A stretch of DNA of 64,000 nucleotides from Myxococcota bacterium (lineage in GTDB: Bacteria; Myxococcota_A; UBA796; UBA9615; JAKLKC01): contig JAKLKC010000016.1 of assembly GCA_023150875.1 (NCBI GenBank), forward strand, positions 46,726 through 110,725. Reading direction: 5' to 3'. A program made the translations under genes and the position numbers. Shown here piece by piece: positions 27,727 to 33,997 of the stretch (position 1 is the first letter of the stretch; each line of letters begins with the position of its first letter). Below the pieces are notes generated by a model, which did no database searches, was not told the DNA's origin, and was given only the letters and a program-made list of their open reading frames with translations.

Positions 27727-28805
27727 ATGCGCCGACTCGCCCTCGCCCTCGTTCCCTGGATCGCCGCCTGCCCGGGGCCGGACGCCGTGCAGGACGACGA
27801 CGCCGCCGCCGACGACGACTCCACCGCGGATGACGACTCCGCCGCGGACGACGACTCCGCCGCCGACGACGACACCGTCGCCGATGACGACACCACCCCG
27901 ACGCCCGGCGGGCCTCCCCGCTACCGGGCGGTGCTCGTCGCGGGGGACGACCTCGGGAACGGCGACGCGAACGGGGTGAACTCCTCGGGCGTCATGACCG
28001 GCACCACCGAGGAATGGCGCACCGACCGCTGGGTGACCCTCGCCTACCGCTTCTCCCCCGATGGCCGGCTCGACCTCGTCGAGTCCACCGGCGTGACCTA
28101 CGGCATGGCCATCGACGAGGCGGGGGTGGTCGCGGGCTACGCCAGTACACCGAGCTCATGTTCTACCACGGCATCCGCCTCTCCCCGGACGGCCCGACCG
28201 ACCTCGGCCCCGGGGTGGGCTACGCCTTCGCCTACGGCGCCAACGCTTCCGGCGCGGTCGCCGGGGAGTGCGGCGAGACGGCGCGCCACGCCTGCCGCTG
28301 GGACGGCACCTGGGAGGAGCTCGGACCGGGGCTCGGCCTGGACGTCGCCCTGGACGGGACCGTCGTCGGGGCCGACGCCGCGGGAGCGACGCTGTGGGAT
28401 CCGGTGGGAGAGGTGGAGGCGCTCCCCGGGGACCGGGCCCTCGCGGTCTCGCCCAGTGGGCGGTGGGTGGCGGGGACGGGCGCCTCGGCATGGCTGGTCG
28501 ACCGGGACTCGGGCACGACCGCCTGGCTGCCCGACCTCGACGGGGACGACGGGCGCGCGGGGCGGGTCGAGCCCCTGGACGTGGACGACCAGGGCGTGGT
28601 GGTCGGCGAGGCGGCCGGACCCGGGGGGGAGAGGCGGGCCTTCCGCTACGCCCCGGGGGACGCGGCCCTCACCGCCCTCGAAGCGGTGACGGACGAGACC
28701 GGGCTGCGCCTCGTCTCTGCGCGCGCCGTCGACGCCGGCCGGATCGTGGTGGACGCCATCGACGGGGACGGCACCCCGTGGGGGGTGCTGCTGACGCCGG
28801 AGTGA
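27727..28805 (+). pseudogene. Frameshifted Asp-linker lipoprotein with HAF-like repeats
   Basis: The gene opens at ATG 27727 with a lipoprotein signal (Cys15 in WIAAC) and an Asp-rich spacer of DDDS(T)A pentapeptides. Repeats follow in which short SDG/ADG turns alternate with WDG-LGPG strands, resembling the HAF family of extracellular repeats. Reading moves from one frame to another at about 28140-28147: the first frame ends coherently at GVVAGYA and the second resumes at QYTELMFYHGIRL. Adding one C in the GCCAG there would restore one continuous protein of about 359 residues. This is either a genuine loss of function or a one-base assembly error; codon use is good on both sides. Confidence 0.75.
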
Positions 28806-28965
28806 GCCGGGAGGGCTCCCGTGCGAGGGACCGGCGCCCGCCGCCGCGTCACATCGCATCTTCATCGTCTCCGAGCCATCCAGGGCCGTGAAGGGGCTGG
28901 AGACGGCCGGGGACCGCCCCTTGCACGCGCGGGGGGCGCAGCCATTCCACCCCCACGAGGTGCCC

Positions 28966-29187
28966 ATGGACTCGCCGCTCCAGCCCCCGCCCCCGGACGC
29001 GCCCACGGTCTTCCAGCACCTGCTGGAGGACCTCCACCTGGAGTACGAGGAGGCCCGGGACTTCCTGGCACGCTACCGGATCCCCGACATCGCCCGGGTG
29101 GGGGAGCCGGGCCTTACCCCCGAAGACATCTCCGAGCTGGTGCTGGCCTGGGAGAGCGAGAGGCTGGAGGACGCCGAGGGCCGATAG
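28966..29187 (+). CDS. Small conserved-looking hypothetical protein (73 residues)
   Basis: Not recognised with certainty. The 73-residue product reads VFQHLLEDLHLEYEEARDFL, then RYRIPDIARVGEPGLTPEDI, and ends in a charged helix, with no signal peptide or membrane segment. It looks like a soluble, mostly helical protein. ATG 28966 is preferred because GAGG lies six bases upstream; an in-frame start at 28888 would add low-complexity sequence. It stands alone between the frameshifted lipoprotein and the truncated ATPase. Confidence 0.5.
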   Translation: MDSPLQPPPPDAPTVFQHLLEDLHLEYEEARDFLARYRIPDIARVGEPGLTPEDISELVLAWESERLEDAEGR

Positions 29188-29321
29188 GCCGCGGCGCGGG
29201 CCCCGGCGGATCCGATCCGCCACCGCCCTCCCCCGGTGATTGGCCCCCGTGAAGCCCCGTCCCCGGCACCGCGTCCCGCCATTCGGCAGTATGATTCCGA
29301 TTCTTCGGGGATATTGGGATC

Positions 29322-29783
29322 ATGATCCCACGCCTGCTGGACCTCCCGCGCGACACGAGCTTCTTCCTCTTCGGCGCGCGCGGGACGGGCAAGTCGACGC
29401 TCCTCCGGGAGCGCATCCACCCCGATCCCACCGCCCGCGACGTGCTCGTCTACGACCTCCTCGACCCCGAGGTCGAGGACCGCTTCGCCCGGCACCCGGG
29501 CGCCCTCGAAGGGGACGTCGTCGCGCGTCTCGCCTCGGGGCGCCTGGAGTGGGTGGTGATAGAAGAGGTCCAGAAGGCGCCCCGCCTCCTTGACGTCGTC
29601 CACCGCCTCATCGAGGGGCGCGGCGTGCGCTTCGCCCTCTCCGGGTCCAGCGCCCGGAAGCTGAAGCCGGGCGGCGCCAACCTCCTGGCGGGGCGCGCGC
29701 TGGTGCGGCACCTCCACCCCCTCAGCTGCCTGGAGTGGCGCGAGGGGATCGCGGAGCTCACGAGCCGAGGTCCCGTGGGATAG
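29322..29783 (+). pseudogene. Truncated DUF4143-type ATPase (AAA_14 module only)
   Basis: The 153 residues contain a P-loop, FGARGTGKSTLL (about 20-31), a Walker B-like WVVIEEVQKAP (near 73-83) and a sensor-like FALSGSSARKL (near 103), the order seen in the AAA_14 module of DUF4143 ATPases. Full-length members have about 380-450 residues with a C-terminal DUF4143 domain, which is missing: the frame stops soon after PLSCLEWREG, where that domain normally begins. I infer a decayed accessory gene. A perfect 14-bp palindrome (29316-29329) spans its ATG, which could be an operator. No homologous remainder is visible downstream. Confidence 0.7.
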
Positions 29784-29893
29784 CCTCTCCACCCCGGAAG
29801 CGGCGTGGACTCCGAGTGCCGCCGGGCCGGGGCGCCGCCCCGGCGGAGCGGATCCGCTACACTCCCCCCCGGCACCGTTCCTGGAGGCGCGCG

Positions 29894-30496
29894 ATGGGGA
29901 GCAGCGGAAGATCGATCCGGGGTCCGGCGGGGTCCCGGCCCGGGCCCGGGGCGTGGGCGGCCCTGGCCCTCCTCGCCCTGGCCCTGGCGGGCTGCCCGAC
30001 CCTGCGCATCGGGGACGTGGGGGTGTCGAACGCGACGGCCCGGGGGTTCACCCTCACCGCGGCGGTGGTGGTGGAGGAGACGGAGGACCCCACCGAACCC
30101 GACGGCAAGCCCGCCGAGGGACGGGGGATCCTGGCCCTCCACTTGCCCCGGGGCTGGGACGTGACCGCCGCCCGGGTGGCGATCCCCGGCGAGGGGCTGC
30201 CCCGGGCCCTGATCCCTTCCCCCCAGGGGGCGGCCACCTTCGCGGAGTCCTTCCCCACGGCGCCGGGGGAGTGGTGGGCCTTCACCGCTCCTCCCCAGAA
30301 GGTCCCCAAGGGCACCCACACCTACCCGATTGAGCTGGACGTCACCGTCCCGAAGCGCACCCGGGGCGGCCCCATCGGGATCGCCGCCTCGGTTCTGGAG
30401 GACAAGCCCGACGACCTCCCCGCGCCCCGGGAGTACCTCCTGACCCTCGCGGGAAAGAAGGCCAGCCTGGAGCCTGCTCCGCCCCAGGGCGGGTAG
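29894..30496 (+). CDS. Hypothetical lipoprotein
   Basis: A 200-residue protein with a long basic N terminus, a hydrophobic stretch and a clear lipobox ending LALAGC (Cys34). The mature part reads as a beta-rich domain: ITAAVVV-like strands, GWDVTAARVAIPG, an aromatic EWWAFTAP and a final LDVTVP strand. I do not recognise the family. ATG 29894 is used because the signal peptide begins there. The motif GGATC-cgc-TACACT (29850-29863) precedes it by 31 bases and may be the promoter. Confidence 0.7.
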   Translation: MGSSGRSIRGPAGSRPGPGAWAALALLALALAGCPTLRIGDVGVSNATARGFTLTAAVVVEETEDPTEPDGKPAEGRGILALHLPRGWDVTAARVAIPGEGLPRALIPSPQGAATFAESFPTAPGEWWAFTAPPQKVPKGTHTYPIELDVTVPKRTRGGPIGIAASVLEDKPDDLPAPREYLLTLAGKKASLEPAPPQGG

Positions 30497-30591
30497 CCGC
30501 CGATCCGCTGAGCGCCGACCCACGGGGGGATCCGGGGCGGCGCCATGACTCCATGGAGACCGGGGACCTGGACGGCCCGGGTCGACGGCTG

Positions 30592-30608
30592 CCCTCCCGG
30601 CGGGAGGG
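30592..30608. promoter_or_regulatory. Dyad upstream of the ribbon-helix-helix gene, possible operator
   Basis: CCCTCCC and GGGAGGG are perfect inverted repeats three bases apart, 27 bases before the start codon, next to a possible -10 TACCCT (30612-30617). RHH repressors usually bind such sites in their own promoter; binding here is inference. Confidence 0.4.
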
Positions 30609-30635
30609 ACCTACCCTGTCGTTATGGAGGTCCAT

Positions 30636-30860
30636 ATGGAGCTGTCTCACAAGACCACGATCCTCCTCCCGCCGGACCTGCATCGACACATCGTCTCCCT
30701 TGCCCGTCAGCAGGGGGTCAGCATGGGAGAGCTCATCCGCCGGGCGGTCCAGGATCGATATGGGCGCGGGGCGACGTTGCGCGACCGGCTCGCGGCGGTC
30801 GAGGCCCTCGGCAGGCTGGACGCGCCCGTCGGCGAGCCTGCGGAGATGAAGCGGGAGTAA
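30636..30860 (+). CDS. Orphan ribbon-helix-helix (CopG-type) antitoxin-like protein
   Basis: A 74-residue protein with the RHH pattern: a short basic-polar strand HKTTILLPPDLHRHI, then a helix VSLARQQGVSMGELIRRAV. Such proteins are DNA-binding antitoxins of type II modules or small repressors. ATG 30636 is chosen because GGAGGT lies four bases upstream; an earlier in-frame ATG at 30624 has no ribosome site. The usual partner, a PIN-domain (VapC) toxin, is absent downstream, where a hairpin-rich element follows instead. It is therefore an orphan antitoxin or an independent regulator. Confidence 0.72.
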   Translation: MELSHKTTILLPPDLHRHIVSLARQQGVSMGELIRRAVQDRYGRGATLRDRLAAVEALGRLDAPVGEPAEMKRE

Positions 30861-30862
30861 CT

Positions 30863-31019
30863 GTTCAGGTGGGGCGCGTGCCCCCCCTGGACGGCCGGAG
30901 TGAATCCGGCCGTCCGCACCCCCCGCGGGGGAATCGCCGTCCTGGCGGTTCCAGGGGGGCGCTGCCCCCCTCCCAATCCCTGTCTGGATTGGGCCCCTCC
31001 CCCGTCTGGGGTCCTGAAC
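30863..31019. repeat. Structured intergenic element: six successive hairpins bounded by a GTTCAGG/CCTGAAC inverted repeat
   Basis: Between the RHH gene and the higA stop lie consecutive perfect dyads: GGGGC/GCCCC (30871-30884), an 11-bp stem with a 5-base loop (30889-30915), CCCCC/GGGGG (30920-30931), CGCC/GGCG (30935-30947), a 7-bp stem with a 3-base loop (30954-30970) and CCCAATCC/GGATTGGG (30972-30993). The whole is enclosed by a 7-bp inverted repeat (30863-30869 and 31013-31019). No coding frame is convincing. It may be a structured RNA, a transposon end or a dispersed repeat. Confidence 0.6.
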
Positions 31020-31050
31020 GGTTACAAGCGGGAATCCACACCCCAACCCG

Positions 31051-31344
31051 TCAACCCGGCTCCGCATGAAGCCTGAGTCCGAGCGCCTTCACGACCTTGA
31101 GGATCGTATCGAACCCCGGACTGCGCTCGCCGGAGAGGGCCTTGTACAGGCTCTCGCGGGACAGGCCGGCCTCACGGGCGATCTGGGTCATGCCCTTCGC
31201 ACGGGCGATGTCTCCGAGCGCCTTCGCCACGAAGGCCGCGTCTCCGTCGGCCTCCTCCAGGCACGCTTCGAGATAGGCGGCCATCTCCTCCGGGGTGCGA
31301 AGGTGCTCGGCCACGTCGTAGCGGGAGGTCCTGGTCTTCGCCAT
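31051..31344 (-). CDS. HigA-type antitoxin with helix-turn-helix
   Basis: A 97-residue antitoxin of the addiction-module HigA-2 group. The central helix-turn-helix reads GMTQIAREAGLSRESLYKAL, followed by SPGFDTILKVVKALGLRL, a conserved combination. It neutralises the toxin encoded just upstream and probably represses their shared promoter. It starts four bases after the toxin stop, and toxin-before-antitoxin order is typical of HigBA. No gene lies between its stop and the hairpin-rich element. Confidence 0.9.
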   Translation of the reverse strand: MAKTRTSRYDVAEHLRTPEEMAAYLEACLEEADGDAAFVAKALGDIARAKGMTQIAREAGLSRESLYKALSGERSPGFDTILKVVKALGLRLHAEPG

Positions 31345-31348
31345 CGGG

Positions 31349-31648
31349 TCACTCCTCGAGGCTCCGCGCGAGGCGCAGCGCCGCCTTGATGTCCGTCGCC
31401 TGCGTGCTCTTGTTCCCCCCGGCGAGGAGAATCACGAGCCGCTGTCCTTGCTGCTTGAAGTACACCCGGTATCCGGGTCCGTAGGGGATCCTGAGCTCCG
31501 ACACGCCCTCACCCACGGGGGCGACGTCACCGGGGTTCCCGGCGGCCAGCCGCTCGATCCTCACGAGGACTCGCGCCCGGCCGGCGGCATCGCGCAGCCC
31601 GTCGAGCCAGCGGACGAAGACGTCGGTCTTACGAACCTCCATCATCAC
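31349..31648 (-). CDS. HigB/RelE-family toxin (phage Gp49-like)
   Basis: A 99-residue RelE-superfamily toxin, expected to cleave mRNA on the ribosome or block translation. It has the family features FVRWLDGLRD, RIERLAAGNPGDVAPVG, a GPGYRVYF beta-hairpin and a C-terminal LLAGGNKSTQ strand-turn. The start could be GTG 31648 or ATG 31645 or 31642. None has a ribosome site, and the promoter geometry places transcription start at or next to 31648, so the mRNA may be leaderless; I use 31648. It is cotranscribed with the antitoxin. Confidence 0.9.
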   Translation of the reverse strand: MMMEVRKTDVFVRWLDGLRDAAGRARVLVRIERLAAGNPGDVAPVGEGVSELRIPYGPGYRVYFKQQGQRLVILLAGGNKSTQATDIKAALRLARSLEE

Positions 31649-31654
31649 GGGCCG

Positions 31655-31683
31655 ATTGTAGCCACCTGGCTACGAGCAAGCAA
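31655..31683 (-). promoter_or_regulatory. higBA promoter with embedded operator dyad
   Basis: On the minus strand TTGCTT (31683-31678) and TACAAT (31660-31655) are separated by 17 bases. The dyad GTAGCC-4-GGCTAC (31658-31673) fills the spacer and overlaps the -10 box, the expected place for autorepression by the antitoxin. Confidence 0.65.
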
Positions 31684-31705
31684 GCCGGCGTCGGAGGAAG
31701 TCCAC

Positions 31706-31744
31706 GCGGCGGGCCAGGAGGCCCAGGACGTCCTGGCCCGCCGC
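31706..31744 (-). terminator. Strong hairpin downstream of the EAD gene
   Basis: A perfect 14-bp inverted repeat (31706-31719 and 31731-31744) with an 11-base loop lies 25 bases after the EAD-protein stop and just before the higBA promoter. There is no T-run, as is usual in such GC-rich DNA, so termination is inferred from position and stem strength. Confidence 0.5.
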
Positions 31745-31768
31745 CCCATGTCGCTCGGCCCCCACTCC

Positions 31769-32095
31769 TCAGGCGGGGACCGGGGCGCGGGACAGGCGCA
31801 GGGTCAGGGCGTCCTCCGGATCCGCCACCAGCAGCGCCTCGACGAGGGGCGCCAGGTCCCGATCTCCCCGTTCCGCCCGCTCCAGCACCTCCGCCCACAT
31901 CCCGTCCGCGGGCCGGTCGGCGAGGTCCCTCCCCACGCCCACCGCCGCCGCCAGCCGGCGGACGTCCTCGGGCCTCCGGAAGTGCCGCTCCAGGCGCGCG
32001 GCGAGGCGGATCCGGTCGTCCCGGCCGATCCGCCGGGCGGGCAGCGGGTCCACCCGGGGGCGGGCGGGGGCAGCGGGCTCCACCGCGGCGGGCAC
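31769..32095 (-). CDS. Solo effector-associated domain (EAD1-like) protein, probably a gene fragment
   Basis: The 108-residue product consists of a Pro/Ala linker and one compact helical domain with DRIRLAARLERHF, VRRLAAAVGV, MWAEVLERAERGD and LVEALLVADPEDALTLRL. This pattern matches effector-associated domain 1 (EAD1), an adaptor that recruits effectors in bacterial NTP-dependent conflict systems (established for the family; assigned here by eye). GTG 32095 follows GGAG by about nine bases. EADs are normally fused to a peptidase, TIR or other effector; none is attached. Upstream the frame runs antisense to the MoxR-like gene, so the effector part seems lost. Confidence 0.6.
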   Translation of the reverse strand: MPAAVEPAAPARPRVDPLPARRIGRDDRIRLAARLERHFRRPEDVRRLAAAVGVGRDLADRPADGMWAEVLERAERGDRDLAPLVEALLVADPEDALTLRLSRAPVPA

Positions 32096-32116
32096 GGCGA
32101 TCCGCTCCCGGAGCGC

Positions 32117-33931
32117 CTGGACGAGGTGGACAAGGCCCCCCGGGACTTCCCCAACGACCTGCTCCACGAGTTCGACGCCCTGGAGTTCGAGGTCGCCGAC
32201 TGGCTCGACGCCCGGGGCCGCCCCCACCGGATCTCCGCCCGGGGCGGGCCCGACGACGGCTTCCGGCTGATCGTCCTGACCTCCAACGGCGAGAGGCAGC
32301 TCCCGGGCGCCTTCCTGCGGCGCTGCGTCCACCACCACCTGCGCTTCGACGCCGCCGCCCTGGCGAGGGTCGTCCACCACCGCGTCGCGGAAGGGGACCT
32401 GCGCCTGGACTCCGGCCTGGTGGACCTGGCGGTGGAGCGCTTCGTGGTGCTGCGGGGGCTGCCGGGCCTGAGGCATCGCCCCGGCCTGGCGGAGCTGCTG
32501 GTGTGGCTCCGGGCGACCCTGGAGTCCCTGCTGGCGAGCGGGACCGAGGGGACGCTGTTCCGCGTCTTCTTCGACGACTTCTTCCCCGAGGAAGAGGTCC
32601 CCGAGTGGCTGGCGCGGCGGCTGGACGGGGCCCAGGGGGCGGAGCCGGCCTGGGAGCCCCGCCGGGCCCTGGACGAGGTGGTGGCGGCGGCGGCGGTCGC
32701 CGATCCGCCGGGGCCACTCCCCTCGCCCGTCCCGCCGAAGCCCCCCACCGGGGATGACGAGGCGGAGGGCGATCCGCCGGCGCGCCCCAGGCGACGGCTC
32801 CGGGCGGCGGCCTGGGGGGCGGCCCTGGCGGCGGCGGCCGCGGTGGGCCTCGGGCTGTGGTGGTCGACCCGGCCCCCGCCCGCGGAGGACCCCGAGGAGG
32901 TCGCCGTCCGGGTGGGCTCCGACCTGGACGGCGACGCGGACGACGACGACGCGGTGGAAGAGGTCAGCTCCCACTCCATCGAGGAGATCCGGGCGGTGGA
33001 CCTCCCCGCCTCCCCCTTCCCGTGGGGGCGGGTCCTGCCCCGGGCCGGGGCGGCGGGGGCGGCCCTGGCGCTGGCCCTGGCGCTGGCGGCCCGGATCCGC
33101 CGCCGCCTCGCCTGCCCCCTCCCGCCGCCGCCGGAATACGACCTGCGGGAGGTGGAGCCCGACGTCCGCTCCCCGGAGCCCCCGAGGCCCTGGACCGAGA
33201 AGGAGCTGGACGCCCTCGCCTACCTGACGGGGGTGGTGGCGGACCCCGACCAGCGCCACCTGGACGTGCCCGCCACGGTGCGGGAGGCGGCCCGGGAGGC
33301 GGGGTGGGTCCGCCCGATCTACCGCCCGGGACGCGCCGTCCGGGGCCTGGCGGTGGCCCGGCTGGCCCCCCTGGACGGGGTGGCCTCCACCGTCCTCGAC
33401 GCGTTCGTCGCCGGCCTCCGGGCCCGGGGGGTCCCGGTGCGGGAGGTCGCCGGGCCCCGGGACGCCGCCGGGGCGGACCTGGCGCTGGTGGTGGTGGACG
33501 CCCGGGAGGAGGCGGGGGCGGACCTGGGCCCCTGGGCCGCCCTGGCCCACGTCGCCCTGGTGGAGGCCCGGGACGAGGCCCTGTGGGGGCCGGAGGTGGG
33601 GGATCTGCCCCGGGCCCCCTTCCCCCTGACCGCCCCGGGGCTGGTCCAGGCCTTGGGGGCGGCGGGCGCGGGGCGGAGGCCGCCGCCGTCCCCCAGGCCG
33701 GCCCCGGGGGACGGGATCGCCGCCTTGGGGGACGCCCTGCCCTGGGGGGCGGCGGCGGCGCTGGCCGCGGCCTCGGCTCCGGTGGACCTGGGGACCCTGG
33801 ACGCCCTGCGGCGGGAGTTCGCCCCCCACCTGCCGTGGATCGCCCTCCAGAGGCTGGCGGCCCCCCGGGGGGTGGCGGCGGACCCGTCGGGCTGGACCTT
33901 CGCCCCCGCCATTGCATCCCCCGCCCCATAG
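32117..33931 (+). pseudogene. 5'-truncated MoxR-type AAA+ ATPase fused to membrane segments and a SAV_2336/vWA-like C-terminal domain
   Basis: Coherent coding begins abruptly at LDEVDKAPRDFPNDLLHEFD, the Walker B region of MoxR-type AAA+ proteins, and continues through the sensor LIVLTSNGERQLPGAFLRRC (arginine finger) and the lid helices. The P-loop half that must precede it is absent in all frames; upstream DNA codes for the EAD protein on the other strand. After a Pro-rich linker come two hydrophobic segments (near 232-252 and 300-325 of the fragment). A C-terminal domain follows with GRAVRGLAVARLAPLD, LALVVVDAREEAG and PFPLTAPGLVQALG, resembling proteins encoded beside MoxR in formylglycine-enzyme/vWA conflict loci. 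In-frame GTG 32126 could start a P-loop-less product. The stop is TAG 33929-33931. Confidence 0.65.
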
Positions 33932-33940
33932 TGGTCGAAT
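33912..33940 (+). promoter_or_regulatory. Possible polA promoter
   Basis: TTGCAT (33912-33917) and TCGAAT (33935-33940) are 17 bases apart, 58 bases before the polA start, overlapping the end of the MoxR-like fragment. Each box matches four of six consensus bases. Confidence 0.4.
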
Positions 33941-33997
33941 CCCCCGCCTGGACCCATCCTGTCGCCGCCGCTGCCCCCGCCGCTCCCCCGGGTTCCC

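Noticed and set aside
30861..31050. A PIN-domain (VapC) toxin after the RHH antitoxin
   Set aside because: No frame in this stretch carries the acidic PIN motifs; the region is hairpin-rich and non-coding.
31680..32116. A missing P-loop half of the MoxR-like protein in another plus frame
   Set aside because: No GxxGxGKT-type motif occurs in any plus-strand frame here, and the minus strand codes for the EAD domain.
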